Below are positions 55,360-64,000 of a DNA stretch of 64,000 nucleotides, in pieces. Below the pieces are notes generated by a model. The model worked only from the letters and a program-made list of their open reading frames with translations. It was not told the origin of the DNA and did not search any database. Source of the stretch: CAWDMN01 sp963803155 (GTDB lineage Bacteria; Acidobacteriota; Terriglobia; Versatilivoradales; Versatilivoraceae); contig CAWDMN010000070.1 of NCBI GenBank assembly GCA_963803155.1, positions 1 through 64,000 on the forward strand, in the 5' to 3' direction. Every line of letters starts with the position of its first letter. Position 1 is the stretch's first letter. The position numbers were made by a program, and so were the translations under genes.

Positions 55360-55518
55360 ATGGCAGTAACCAAGGCGGAACAGGAAGCCATCGAGTATAT
55401 GGTCAACAAGCACGGCTTGGGAAAGAAAAAGGCCCTGGAATTCACCCACAAGATCCGGGAGAGAATCCTACTCAAAGAGAAGTCATGGTGGACCGGCGGG
55501 AAGTTTAGCCTGAATTAG
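55360..55518 (+). CDS. Small basic hypothetical protein
   Basis: 52 residues beginning MAVTKAEQEAIEYMVNKHGL. Predicted helical and lysine-rich, ending SWWTGGKFSLN. The ribosome-binding site AGGAGGACAAA is strong. It ends 12 bp before a hairpin. No function can be assigned. Confidence 0.5.
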   Translation: MAVTKAEQEAIEYMVNKHGLGKKKALEFTHKIRERILLKEKSWWTGGKFSLN

Positions 55519-55530
55519 TATGAGGAAATT

Positions 55531-55558
55531 AGCTCGGTCACCACAAGGTCACCGAGCT
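55531..55558. terminator. Hairpin between the small gene and the Hsp20 operon
   Basis: AGCTCGGT (55531-55538) pairs with ACCGAGCT (55551-55558), with three further pairs inside. No T run follows. It may end transcription from the plus-strand small genes. Confidence 0.4.
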
Positions 55559-55750
55559 ACCACCCACCCTAACCAGCCCTTCGCAAAATAGTTCTAGACT
55601 TGCCTCTTCGACAGGCCCAGTTTGTTTGCATCTTCTTCCGCTGTAATGAGCATGGCTTTTCCTTATCTGGTACTTTCAAGAACAACACCTCTATTAGGCG
55701 AAGGAAAATCACAAGTTTCGATTCATCCTTATAATAAGCTACTACTGTAT

Positions 55751-56161
55751 TTATGCCGTTTTAACCGCTATTTGTCTTGGTTTCACGGACTCAACCTTGG
55801 GCAATGTCAGTCTTAACACCCCATCCTGGAGCATGGCGTAAATCTTCGTCTGATCTATTTCATTGGAGAGTGTGAATTCCCTGAAATACTTGCCTGTATC
55901 ATATTCCCTTAACACTTCAGTCTCATTTTCTCCTTCGGGCGCTTCCACCTCTCCAGACATAGTTAAGACATTCTTATTGAGACCTATGGTCAGCTTATTA
56001 GACTTTACTCCAGGCATATCCGCAAGCAAAGTCAGCTCCTTTTCCGTCTCAAATATGTCCACCGCCGGGCTAAAGACAAATCCTGGCTTTGTCTGTTCCG
56101 CGGCTGTGCTCAATGTCATCTTTTCCTTTGTTTGCAATGCCTTGCTTTCAGTTTCAGCCAT
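55751..56161 (-). CDS. Hsp20/alpha-crystallin family small heat-shock protein
   Basis: ATP-independent holdase that binds unfolding proteins. From ATG 56161 (MAETESKALQTKEKMTL) it has about 136 residues. The alpha-crystallin domain starts FSPAVDIFETEKELTLLADM. It includes GVKSNKLTIGLNKNVLTMSG, KYFREFTLSNEIDQTKIYA and the terminal GVLRLTLPK, the family's conserved G-x-L-x-x-x-P motif. It lies 17 bp after the second Hsp20 gene on the same strand, forming a two-gene operon. Both proteins are divergent from each other, suggesting distinct partners in one hetero-oligomer. Confidence 0.93.
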   Translation of the reverse strand: MAETESKALQTKEKMTLSTAAEQTKPGFVFSPAVDIFETEKELTLLADMPGVKSNKLTIGLNKNVLTMSGEVEAPEGENETEVLREYDTGKYFREFTLSNEIDQTKIYAMLQDGVLRLTLPKVESVKPRQIAVKTA

Positions 56162-56178
56162 ATTAATACCCCCTTTCA

Positions 56179-56643
56179 CTATGATGATTTAACAACAATC
56201 TGTTTTTGTTTTGCAGTCTCTGCCTTCAGCATAACAATGGAAAGCAGTCCGTCAACGCATTTTGCCTCCACCTTTGCCGTATTGATCTGCGCTGGCAGAT
56301 TCAAGATCCTACTGAATATTCCGGCCTCCCTCTCTCTCCTGTGATATTTGACGTTTCCCTCTTCCTCGGAGATTTTTCTCTCCCCTGATATGGACAGGGA
56401 GTCGCCCGTTACGGAGATATCCAGACCCTCAGACTTAATTCCAGGAAGTTCTGCACGGACATAGTAGTTGTTCTTATCTTCCGTGACATTCATTAAAGGA
56501 AACACACCGGCTGAAGGCTCTCTCATTGCGCCCCCTAAAATCCCCTCGTTAAGCAAATCCATTTGCCTCTTTAACCTTTCGAGATCTCCAAATGGAGTTC
56601 TCCAATAAAAGCCAGGCCCAGTACCGACTCTTCTGAATATCAT
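56179..56643 (-). CDS. Hsp20/alpha-crystallin family small heat-shock protein
   Basis: 154 residues beginning MIFRRVGTGPGFYWRTPFGD. An N-terminal arm (LERLKRQMDLLNEG) leads to the crystallin domain: PLMNVTEDKNNYYVRAELPG, SISGERKISEEEGNVKYHRR and NTAKVEAKCVDGLLSIVM. AAAGGAGGTAAC precedes the ATG. First gene of the pair. An IS256 element begins 27 bp upstream of the start codon, so its original promoter has been separated from it. Expression may now depend on the IS or on sequences near the ribosome-binding site. Confidence 0.93.
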   Translation of the reverse strand: MIFRRVGTGPGFYWRTPFGDLERLKRQMDLLNEGILGGAMREPSAGVFPLMNVTEDKNNYYVRAELPGIKSEGLDISVTGDSLSISGERKISEEEGNVKYHRREREAGIFSRILNLPAQINTAKVEAKCVDGLLSIVMLKAETAKQKQIVVKSS

Positions 56644-56657
56644 AATAGTTACCTCCT

Positions 56658-58076
56658 TTAAATATGGGTCAATCCCTTTTTTAGTTGAAAATGAGCATAA
56701 CCTTCAAGCTGCGGGCTGAACCAATTTCGTTAGGTTTTCCTTTTTCATTGATCTGCGAAGGGCTTTTAAATGACGAAAGCCTTTCACCTTTCTTAGCCCG
56801 GGCTCAATTTCCAGCAACGACGTGGCTATCCAACGCTGACGCTGATCGCTGTTCTTCCAGTAACTGACTCGATGCGTCAAACGCTCCAATTGCCGGTTCA
56901 CATTCTCAATGCAATTGGTGGTTTTAAAACTGGTCCCTAATTCTTCAAATAATCCCAACCGATGCAGAGTCAAAGTTTCTTCTAATCCTTCTTTCAGGCT
57001 ATCCACTGCGGAACCATTGATCAGTCGCAGTTCTTTGGCGATTCGGTCCAAGGCTTCTTTCGCCTTTTCATAACTGGGCTGCTGATAGGCTGTCTGCATT
57101 TTCTGCCGGAATCGTTTTGCTTGTTCCCGGCTCAAATAACTGACTACATTTTCCCGTTTGTGCCATTGGCAGCGTTGAATCAAGGCTTTCTCTGCCAGCT
57201 TTGCCTTGATCCCTTTATACAGCCCTTTGGCTCCATCGATGATGAACAGAATTTCCTGTTCGGTCTTCAGTCCTCGGTCCAGCAGTTGCTGAATAAAGTC
57301 TTGGGACACTCGTTGGTTTTCCGTACTGGCTTCCACAAAACCCAGCAGGATCTTTTGCCCTTCGAGCGTAATCCCCAATGCCACGATCATGTCAGTTTCT
57401 GCCAGTCGCTTCCCGTCGATGAAAATCGCCACAATGTCGTGCTGGCTCAAATCCCGAGTCAAAAACGTTTCCAGCTTTCGGGCCGTCGTTCGGATGAAAT
57501 GTCGGGACACACTGCTCTTTTTGATCCCAAACGTTTCTGGCACACAGAGGGCTGCCTGCTCATATTGCCGCTGGCTAATCCCCCGGATCACCCGGTTCAA
57601 AACCTGATGATCTAATACCTTCGTCTTTCGAAAGGCTTGATAACTCTCCAACGGAACTTCTTGTCGAACCGCGACATTTCTTACCCGAGGCACTTCGAGC
57701 CGAACTTTCTGATCTCCCAAATAAACCGACCCTGGGTTTCTTCCCCAGCGCCGATTCTCTGGACTCCGGCTGGCTCCGCGGCCAACCCGCTGTTCTACTT
57801 CTTGCTGCAATTCTTCTTCCACAGCTTTCAAGCCCAGAGGGATCAACATCTGGATCAGTTCAAACCGACTGTCCAAAATCCTAACTTCTTCTTCAATTCG
57901 TTGTCTCTTTTTTCTGCCCTCTTTGCCCTTGATTCTTTTTCCGGTCCGAATTACTCTCTGTCCCATGCATGATCTCCTTATTCTTGGTGTCTACCTTGCC
58001 GGGTAATTCACCTCTGTTTTAAGCGAGGTCATGCTCCTTTTTCAACTAAGTTTAGGACTTTCACTTAAATATGGGT
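56658..58076 (-). mobile_element. IS256-family insertion sequence with 12-bp flanking direct repeats
   Basis: Terminal inverted repeats TTAGTTGAAAATGAGCAT (56681) and ATGCTCCTTTTTCAACTAA (to 58049), with weaker similarity for about 11 bp outside. TTAAATATGGGT occurs at 56658-56669 and again at 58065-58076. It probably contains the 8-9 bp target duplication expected for the family. The element itself is about 1.39 kb and carries one transposase gene. Confidence 0.8.
56704..57966 (-). CDS. IS256-family transposase
   Basis: Mutator-type DDE transposase, 420 residues, intact. VAIFIDGKRLAETDMIVALG carries the first catalytic Asp, ILFIIDGAKGLYKGIKAKL the second, and TNCIENVNRQLERLTHRV the Glu. RCQWHKRENVVSYLS is the C/H-rich signature between them. 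Residues up to about 170 (SPENRRWGRNPGSVYLGDQK) form the N-terminal binding part. Element ends and target repeat lie close outside it. It is oriented toward the hsp20 genes. Confidence 0.95.
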   Translation of the reverse strand: MGQRVIRTGKRIKGKEGRKKRQRIEEEVRILDSRFELIQMLIPLGLKAVEEELQQEVEQRVGRGASRSPENRRWGRNPGSVYLGDQKVRLEVPRVRNVAVRQEVPLESYQAFRKTKVLDHQVLNRVIRGISQRQYEQAALCVPETFGIKKSSVSRHFIRTTARKLETFLTRDLSQHDIVAIFIDGKRLAETDMIVALGITLEGQKILLGFVEASTENQRVSQDFIQQLLDRGLKTEQEILFIIDGAKGLYKGIKAKLAEKALIQRCQWHKRENVVSYLSREQAKRFRQKMQTAYQQPSYEKAKEALDRIAKELRLINGSAVDSLKEGLEETLTLHRLGLFEELGTSFKTTNCIENVNRQLERLTHRVSYWKNSDQRQRWIATSLLEIEPGLRKVKGFRHLKALRRSMKKENLTKLVQPAA

Positions 58077-58172
58077 TGTCGTAATAGATATTGACTTGCC
58101 CCCAAAATGAGGGCCAAACGAAATGTTAGGTTTTAGTGTAAATCATCAGAGTCATTGAATAAAAATTCTCCT

Positions 58173-58370
58173 TTAAGTTACATTGATTAGCATGACGTTC
58201 CTGTCGCCCATGTCTCTGAATTGATGTTCTCCCTTCGGGCAATCATCCTTGTTGACATATGCTTCCTTTAGCATTTCGTGATACTGGAAGTCTTTCTCTA
58301 AGTTCCAATCTTTCAAAACCTCATTCTTGCTTTTGTAATCTCTTCCATACGCTGATGATGAGGTTGCCAT
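58173..58370 (-). CDS. Small hypothetical protein
   Basis: 65 residues: MATSSSAYGRDYKSKNEVLK with DWNLEKDFQYHEMLKEAY and a C-terminal GDRNVMLINVT. GGAGAAGGAAA precedes the ATG. Charged and soluble, unknown family. It was presumably upstream of the hsp20 operon before the IS256 insertion. Confidence 0.45.
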   Translation of the reverse strand: MATSSSAYGRDYKSKNEVLKDWNLEKDFQYHEMLKEAYVNKDDCPKGEHQFRDMGDRNVMLINVT

Positions 58371-58592
58371 TTTCCTTCTCCTTTTTCATCTCTACATACA
58401 ATATAAGATCTCCGTGTCAGAATTGTGGGATTTTCATTTACTAATTAGCAAATTAACGACAAAACAACGTTCGGCGGCAAGACGTTCAGTTGTGGTTTGG
58501 AGGCGATCAAATTGATCATCACCTTCACAACGGAACTTACGTAAGCTATCTTGAGTTTGAAGAAATATTTTTGTAAGTGATTGATTTTATGG

Positions 58593-58667
58593 CGTCCCGT
58601 AGGGGATTCGAACCCCTGTTGCCGCCGTGAAAGGGCGATGTCCTAGGCCGGGCTAGACGAACGGGAC
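58593..58667 (-). tRNA. tRNA-Glu (TTC)
   Basis: 75-nt cloverleaf on the minus strand starting GTCCCGTTCGTCTAGCCC. The anticodon stem and loop GCCCTTTCACGGC give TTC, and the T arm is AGGGGTTCGAATCCCCT. Acceptor stem GTCCCGT/ACGGGAC is perfect. CCA is not encoded. Confidence 0.95.
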
Positions 58668-58753
58668 AAATTAGGCTTGAGCACTTCAGGGGAGATTAAC
58701 CGTAGCTTGAGGTAAGCAGTCCGGCAGGCTCCAGAGGCGCTTCAAGGGGGTGG

Positions 58754-58826
58754 TGAGCCGTGCTGGACTCGAACCAGCGACCCTCTGCTTAAAAGGCAGA
58801 TGCTCTACCTCCTGAGCTAACGGCCC
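58754..58826 (-). tRNA. tRNA-Lys (TTT)
   Basis: 73-nt cloverleaf on the minus strand starting GGGCCGTTAGCTCAGGAGG. The anticodon arm CTGCCTTTTAAGCAG gives TTT, and the T arm is GCTGGTTCGAGTCCAGC. Acceptor stem GGGCCGT/ACGGCTC contains one G-U pair. CCA is not encoded. Confidence 0.95.
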
Positions 58827-59344
58827 TAAAAAACCCTCCTATATTAAAGGCAACCATTTTGCCTGTCAAGAAACAATTGCACAGAACCAATTGCACGAGA
58901 AGCCTTTTCAGTCTAGAATATTTTTTCTAGTGATAATTGTTTATGCGGGATACTAAGTGGCAGGAACCCTCTTGGTGCATCTACTTTCAAATGCTCCGCC
59001 AAAGCAGGCGTCGCTTTTTGAAAAAGAGCCCTATAATCGGAATTTTCTTATGAGAAGGGAATGTTGATTCGCCCTCCGTATCATCTGGCATCAGAATGTG
59101 AAGCCAGGCAGGGAGGCCCCGGGAGGCAACGAGACAAAGTTTCATCCATCAAGGCGGAATGGAATCAAAAATTAGCAAATTAAAAGACGGGCCGCGGCCT
59201 TCGAAGCCGGACTTTGTCGATGATTAATTCGGGACAACAAAAAACGGCCAAGAAATTAAAGTAATCGTGGAATGACGCCGATAGAAAAAGCGGAATCGGT
59301 TCAATCGGGATTACCATTATCAAGGAGTATTTAGGAGTCGCCGC
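58827..59344. other. Intergenic, nothing recognised
   Basis: Upstream region of the tRNA genes and of the HTH protein. I see no gene or clear repeat. AAGGAG lies some 20 bp before the next start, with GGAGTCGCC closer. Confidence 0.5.
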
Positions 59345-59644
59345 ATGCCGCCACCTGTTCCCCCGTCACGGGATGATTTCAAACCGACCGGAAACCCTTA
59401 TGAACTGCCTCCGGACCTGGAATCGCTGGATGCCAAGAGTCGACAGCGGGTAGCCATTTGCTCTCTTTTTTTCCATCAAAATGTGGCGGTGCGCGATATC
59501 TCTAGAATTTTGGGCATTGAACATAGCAATGCCGTGAAGACCTTGCTGGAAGCCGGATTGATCCAGGAGCGCCGCAAAAATCTCCAACGTCCGCAGGTGG
59601 AACAGCTTCCCTATTTTCAGGAATCCCCGCCTGAAAAAGCCTGA
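59345..59644 (+). CDS. Small helix-turn-helix protein
   Basis: 99 residues. A proline-rich start (MPPPVPPSRDDFKPTGNPYE) is followed by a helix-turn-helix: QRVAICSLFFHQNVAVRDIS then RILGIEHSNAVKTLLEAGLI. The Pro/Gln-rich tail is unstructured. Ribosome-binding site AGGAGTCGCCGC. It probably binds DNA as a small regulator; the target is unknown. Confidence 0.6.
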   Translation: MPPPVPPSRDDFKPTGNPYELPPDLESLDAKSRQRVAICSLFFHQNVAVRDISRILGIEHSNAVKTLLEAGLIQERRKNLQRPQVEQLPYFQESPPEKA

Positions 59645-59916
59645 CCATCAGAGCATCAAAAGAAAATCTCCTTCCAAGAATGTGTAGTCCCACGATCTAA
59701 TCCTTTTATTTTGCCACTGAAAGCAGTCCCTTTGGAGCATAGCTTCCAAATTACATGAAGCCCCCGAGTCTTCATGGCGCGGTGCGAAGAGCGGGATAGG
59801 AGGCACTATGCCCTCTGGCGCAAAGCAAAGAGCGGGATAAGGGCATCCCGCCTCCATGTTGGCTGTGTGGGGAAGGCCGAGGGGGTGAAACGCGGGAAAC
59901 CGCCAAGGGATCATGA
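59645..59916. other. Intergenic, nothing certain
   Basis: Contains GGGATAGGAGGCACTATGCC and related GAGCGGGATAAGGGCATCCCG repeats near 59790-59850. No gene seen. Confidence 0.4.
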
Positions 59917-61641
59917 TTAGCTGGTTCGCTTTGCGAGAGGCACCGGTTCAATCCCGCCTCCTTCCCGTGCCCGCAGGATCTGATTGGCCCGAGTCACTCC
60001 CCAGCGATCAATCCGGCCGCTGGGCCACTCAATTTGAATTTCCAGGACTCGATCGAAATTGCCCAGCCCGAAAATCAGAGGCAGTTGGCTTTGAGAGCAA
60101 TAGCTGCCGCCGCTCTTGACCATTTGCCAGTGAATGGATTGGTCTGGATATTTGAGTCGGACGACGGCGCCAATGCCAGAGCGGTTGCTCTTCACGCCGA
60201 TCGTCTTAATGGCGAGATGATGGTTCCGGTTGCCCCCATCATTGCGGTAGAGATAAGCGGGGCCGCCGTTGGTGGTGAGCAAAAGATCCGGATCTCCATC
60301 CTGGTCGATGTCGGCGAAAGCCGCGCCTCGAGCCACTTTGGGGATAGCCAGTGAATTCCCCGTCTTTAAGGACACCTCTTCAAATTGCCGGTCACCGCGA
60401 TTAAGAAAAAGCAAGGGGGGTTGAGCGAAGGTCACCCTTTTTTGCACCCGGTTGATATCATCGTCAACGTGGCCGTTGGCAACGAACATATCCGGGAGGC
60501 CGTCGAGGTCGAAATCGAAAAAGAAACATCCAAACGCGAGAGTTAACAGACTGGCCTGTCCGACCGAAGAAGAGGGGGCCTCGTCAATAAAGAGTCCATT
60601 CCCTTCGTTATGGTAAAGGTTCAGCATCTGATTGGAGAAATTGCCAATCAATAGGCTGGGATAACCGGATCCGTCGTAATCGGCCGCATCCACTCCCATG
60701 GCGCCGCGCGCGGTTCCTTCTTCGCTGAAAGCCACTCCCGCGGTCACACCCTTCTCGGAAAACGTGCCGTTGCGGTTGTTGATATAGAGCTTATTGGGCT
60801 GAGTGTCGTTGGCAATCAATAGATCGGGCCAGCCATCCCGATTAAAATCGGAGACGACGACTCCCAGCGACTTGCTGGTCGGATCCCATAGTCCGGCAGC
60901 TTTGGTGACATCCTGGAATGTCCCATTGTGGAGATTTCGATAAAGATGGCTCGACACTCCTTTGTACGATTCGGGAGTACAGTAAGATTTGGCTCTTCCG
61001 TCCAAAGTGCAATAGAGGTCCCCTTCGGCGGACCATTGGACGTAATTGCAGACAAAGAGATCCAGGTAGCCGTCCCGGTCGTAATCCAGCCAAGCACAAC
61101 TGGTGCTGTACTCGTTCAGGTTCAATCCGGCTTTCTGTGTGACCTCTTGAAATTTTCCATTTCCCAGATTTCGGAAGAGCCGGCTTGGTCCCAGGGCGCT
61201 GATAAAAATGTCCTCGAATCCGTCATTGTCATAATCGCCAATTGCCACGCCATTTCCATAGGACTCAACGGCCAGACCAGCTTCCCGGGTCACATCGGTA
61301 AAGGTTCCATTGCGGTTGTTCCGATAAAGCGCGGGGAGGGAAATCTGGCGCTTGTGTCCGGGGAAATCCATCCCATTGATCAGAAGGATGTCGGGCCAGC
61401 CATCGTTGTTGTAGTCCAGGAAGGCGCATCCGGCGCCCATGGTTTCGGGAAGATATTTTTTTCCAAACGCGCCATTGTTGTGTTTAAAGGTTATCCCGGC
61501 TTGCCGGGTGATATCGGTGAACTGAACGGGAAAAGAGTTGGCCGGAGATGTGGCGGGTGTCGAAAGAAGACCCGCCCACCAACCGACCCCGCCCATCAGA
61601 AGAAAAAAACAAAAGAGCGCCAAGCTTCGTTTCATGATCAT
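59917..61641 (-). CDS. CRTAC1-family protein with FG-GAP/VCBS repeats and ASPIC/UnbV domain
   Basis: 574 residues, exported: signal peptide MKRSLALFCFFLLMGGVGWW from the second Met. Seven beta-propeller repeats carry Ca-binding loops: DYNNDGWPD, DYDNDGFED, DYDRDGYLD, DFNRDGWPD, DYDGSGYPS, DFDLDGLPD and DIDQDGDPD. The C-terminal ASPIC/UnbV part reads NRSGIGAVVRLKYPDQSIHW and EWPSGRIDRWG. Such proteins are abundant in Acidobacteriota, Verrucomicrobiota and Planctomycetota. They are thought to act at the cell surface, possibly binding carbohydrate or protein, but no precise activity is known. A TPR/multiheme cytochrome gene lies upstream on the same strand. Confidence 0.88.
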   Translation of the reverse strand: MIMKRSLALFCFFLLMGGVGWWAGLLSTPATSPANSFPVQFTDITRQAGITFKHNNGAFGKKYLPETMGAGCAFLDYNNDGWPDILLINGMDFPGHKRQISLPALYRNNRNGTFTDVTREAGLAVESYGNGVAIGDYDNDGFEDIFISALGPSRLFRNLGNGKFQEVTQKAGLNLNEYSTSCAWLDYDRDGYLDLFVCNYVQWSAEGDLYCTLDGRAKSYCTPESYKGVSSHLYRNLHNGTFQDVTKAAGLWDPTSKSLGVVVSDFNRDGWPDLLIANDTQPNKLYINNRNGTFSEKGVTAGVAFSEEGTARGAMGVDAADYDGSGYPSLLIGNFSNQMLNLYHNEGNGLFIDEAPSSSVGQASLLTLAFGCFFFDFDLDGLPDMFVANGHVDDDINRVQKRVTFAQPPLLFLNRGDRQFEEVSLKTGNSLAIPKVARGAAFADIDQDGDPDLLLTTNGGPAYLYRNDGGNRNHHLAIKTIGVKSNRSGIGAVVRLKYPDQSIHWQMVKSGGSYCSQSQLPLIFGLGNFDRVLEIQIEWPSGRIDRWGVTRANQILRAREGGGIEPVPLAKRTS

Positions 61642-62209
61642 CCGTGGAGGGTGCTCCGCATAGGGCCGAAGGCACTTTGAAAATGGTTTGGTCTCGATTT
61701 CACACTCACCTTTGTGGCGACGATCTCATTCTTTAATGAGCCTGAATCTCAAGATGTCGAATCCACAACCTTCCCTATAACCTTAAAAAGCTGGTGCGTT
61801 TTAGATCGGAGGCAAGTTATGACGGCATTTGCCCCATCTGGTTCATTCCATCGGACCATGTCCTCCGAAAATCCGAAGCGTGTGGGCAGCGGTGCACACA
61901 TAGTACGCACAAATAAAATACCGGTACGAATTGAGAAAAGGAATCGGCCGCAAATATTTAGAGTGCGGGAAAAGCCGTCTCCTCGTTCCGTGGGGGGATT
62001 CGCCTAGGCGAATGGATAAAGGGCCTGTGAATCCGCTTCCAGAGCGGCCCCTCACCCGGTCCGCGGCCGCGGACCGCCCTCTCCCCGTTTCGCGGGGCGA
62101 GGGCAGCGGATTTTCGTTTTCTCGATCCAAGTGCTTGGTCCCTTTTCGTACTGATTTCAGAACGACCGTTACTATATTTACAGATTAAACGGAAAGAGAG
62201 CCGCTTGGG
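61642..62209. other. Intergenic with GC-rich palindrome
   Basis: No gene recognised. GGTCCGCGGCCGCGGACC is a perfect 18-bp palindrome at 62058-62075, inside a stretch of CCCTCTCCCCG...CGGGGCGAGGG hairpin. Confidence 0.5.
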
Positions 62210-64000
62210 TCAATATTTGGCGGCTCTCAGCACAGCTTCGTCCAAAGGAACGGACCCATGTTCATGGATCGGCTGCCGTTCATTATTGGCTTCAGGGTGT
62301 TTTAGACGGACCGGGCCGGTAATTTCCTGGGCCGATTCATCCGCTTTGAATCGAAGATATAATTTTTTCTCCCGTTCAGCCATTTCCTGGTTTCCCAGTC
62401 CCTGGTAGCAAAGCATCAAATTATAATGGGCCTGCAAATCTTCGGGATCAATTTTCAATGTTTGACGGAATCGGTCAATAGCCGGTTGGTATTGACGTTT
62501 CAGAAAGAGCAGCCGCCCTTCTTGATTGAGGAACACTCGGTCGCGAGGGTAGCGGGCGACTGCCTTTTCCAAGTGCCCCAAAGCTTCGTCATATTTTCCC
62601 TGGGTCTTCAAAGCCATGGCATAGAAGAAATGCGCCTTGGCTAAATCAGGCGCCAAGGCCAGAGCCTTTTTGAGCACTTGTTGCGCGCCAGGGATGTTGC
62701 CTTCCTGAACGCGGACTCGCGCCACATTGACCCAGCCATCCGCATAACTGGGATCAATTTCGGTGACATGCAGGAAGGCCGACTCCGCCGCGCGCAAATC
62801 GCCCTGGAGCAAAAGCCCGATTCCATAGTCATTCCAGCGCAATGAATCTTCCTTTTCATACTTTGATTTCAATACCGGCTTGGGAGCTTTGCTGTCAACG
62901 ATCTTGATTTCCTTCGTGTCTTCGGCCATCACAACGATTGGCAGATTTGGGATCACTTTGTCCTTAGCCGAGACATCTTCGAGGTTTCCGGTAAAAGCCC
63001 AATTTCCATCGTCATAATCTTTGGAGAGGGCGAAGTTGGTTTGCAGGGGATTCCGTATCCCCGCAAAAGCCCACTGTGTATTCCACCAACTGAATTTCCG
63101 GTAATTCAACCGGGCTTTGAGAATCAACCGATCTCCGCAATCCTTGGGAATTTGCAGACGGAAACGGACAGTATCGGCGGCGCCGGGAGGAATCAGCCGG
63201 ACATAAAGAGTCGACCGCGAAGACCAGGCGTTGCGTTTGTTGATGAAATTTCCATGCCCATCCAACATATACGAGCGATACATGTGCGCCCCTGGCTCCA
63301 CAGGACCCTTGCCATCCTGTTCCACTTTCCCACTCCAGAAGACAGTCTTTCCCAAATTATCCATGGCCTGCAATTCCAGCCAGACGTCAAATGCATCCAC
63401 GGTTCCGGCCGGGAAGAAGTGACCAACCGTGCGCGTTCGTACCACGGCGTCCACACGCAAGGAATCTCCCCGGCGGACAGAAATGCCGGCGCGGTCAATG
63501 GGAGCGGCGATTTCCACGGGAACATCGGTCAGATAACCAGGCGCTCCAAACATTTCAGATTCCTCGCCGACGGCAAAGGTGCTCGAAAGTCGCGGTCCTT
63601 CTTGCCGGCTTTTTGCAGCCGAAAGTTGCGCCAAATCGACGGGAGCTTCTGTGCTGACGGCAAAAATGTCCACCGTGACTTGGCCGTTCTTCAGGAAATT
63701 AGTGGCGGCCTCCAGTTGCTCCCCGTCACCATTGGCGGTGGGAACTGCTGTGTTCGCGGCAGCAAACCGGTGCGAGTGAATCATGCCGTCCACATTGCCC
63801 ATATCTTTCGAAGGGACTTGCGGCATGTGGCAGTCAACGCAGCGCATGGGCTGTTTCGGGTAGTAAAAAGACCGCCCACCCTGTCCCGAAACGCCACTGG
63901 CCTGCCAGTTGTCGTACTCGTTGAATCCGCGGAACCAGCGGTAAGCATTGACCGGCACGTCCAGATGAACCTTGTGGCAGGCTGAGCACATTTCAGCGCC
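62210..64000 (-). CDS. Multiheme cytochrome c/TPR protein (5' end outside window)
   Basis: The frame is open to the right edge, so the N-terminus is missing. The visible start has two heme c motifs, CSACH (GAEMCSACHKVHLD) and CVDCH (MRCVDCHMPQVP). A cytochrome c554/multiheme fold is likely, with more hemes in the missing part. A beta-rich region follows. The C-terminal 200 residues contain TPRs, for example ALAPDLAKAHFFYAMALKTQ and RFRQTLKIDPEDLQAHYNLM. It is probably exported and involved in electron transfer or complex assembly. This layout is common in Acidobacteriota and Planctomycetota, often near ASPIC/UnbV proteins, as here. Confidence 0.85.
   Translation of the reverse strand, partial: GAEMCSACHKVHLDVPVNAYRWFRGFNEYDNWQASGVSGQGGRSFYYPKQPMRCVDCHMPQVPSKDMGNVDGMIHSHRFAAANTAVPTANGDGEQLEAATNFLKNGQVTVDIFAVSTEAPVDLAQLSAAKSRQEGPRLSSTFAVGEESEMFGAPGYLTDVPVEIAAPIDRAGISVRRGDSLRVDAVVRTRTVGHFFPAGTVDAFDVWLELQAMDNLGKTVFWSGKVEQDGKGPVEPGAHMYRSYMLDGHGNFINKRNAWSSRSTLYVRLIPPGAADTVRFRLQIPKDCGDRLILKARLNYRKFSWWNTQWAFAGIRNPLQTNFALSKDYDDGNWAFTGNLEDVSAKDKVIPNLPIVVMAEDTKEIKIVDSKAPKPVLKSKYEKEDSLRWNDYGIGLLLQGDLRAAESAFLHVTEIDPSYADGWVNVARVRVQEGNIPGAQQVLKKALALAPDLAKAHFFYAMALKTQGKYDEALGHLEKAVARYPRDRVFLNQEGRLLFLKRQYQPAIDRFRQTLKIDPEDLQAHYNLMLCYQGLGNQEMAEREKKLYLRFKADESAQEITGPVRLKHPEANNERQPIHEHGSVPLDEAVLRAAKY

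Noticed and set aside
58593..58826. tRNA genes as the attachment site of an integrative island
   Set aside because: No integrase gene and no duplicated tRNA 3' end could be found in the window.

Overview
The window reads as a patchwork of environmental bacterial DNA with at least three compositional zones. Positions 1-9867 carry a compact, overlapping gene string (IS30 transposase, glycosyltransferase, ileS, recO, a DUF11-like surface protein, tgt) of the kind seen in Patescibacteria/CPR genomes. Almost every gene in it is broken by one-base indels, many in short homopolymers. This looks like unpolished low-coverage sequence more than gene decay. The string ends abruptly inside tgt, exactly where a copy of a RAYT-type repeat begins (about 9868).

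From about 9.87 to 43 kb and 53.4 to 64 kb the DNA has mid-range GC, spaced genes, many palindromic repeats and mostly intact long frames. Contents are an MscS channel, a LigB/Memo-like protein, a 1696-residue STAND NTPase with an N-terminal nuclease-like domain, a serine beta-lactamase-like hydrolase, an HEAAH metallopeptidase, a GH9 cellulase, a small oxidoreductase cluster with an AraC regulator, a signal-bearing RpiB, an IspH-UbiA fusion, a nucleotide-sugar dehydrogenase, two Hsp20 genes split from their upstream DNA by an IS256 element, tRNA-Glu and tRNA-Lys, a CRTAC1 protein and a multiheme/TPR cytochrome. The CRTAC1/cytochrome genes, the signal-bearing RpiB and the palindromic repeats suggest an Acidobacteriota-, Verrucomicrobiota- or Aminicenantes-like host; no rRNA is present to decide.

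Positions 43.37-53.32 kb are a GC-rich island of betaproteobacterial style: an ABC exporter, a DUF1854 protein and three tandem cyanophycin-synthetase-family ligases. It lies between remnants of a PIF1-like helicase, an IS3 OrfA and a RhuM pseudogene, and is bracketed by imperfect 31-bp direct repeats (42443 and 53403). The three ligases keep different active sites: the first has the N-domain HxxEH motif but a truncated Mur domain, the second has complete synthetase domains but no HxxEH, and the third has an ATP-grasp domain and a Mur domain without its P-loop lysine. This locus is my main candidate for an undescribed variant system.

Other points of interest are a histidine-phosphatase domain inserted inside IleRS, the Avs-like STAND protein, six copies of one RAYT element sharing a GGGGTCACACCAAG end, and two 375-380 bp nested palindromes close to RAYT copies. 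Whether the Patescibacteria-like segment and the rest belong to one chromosome is doubtful and should be tested with read data.
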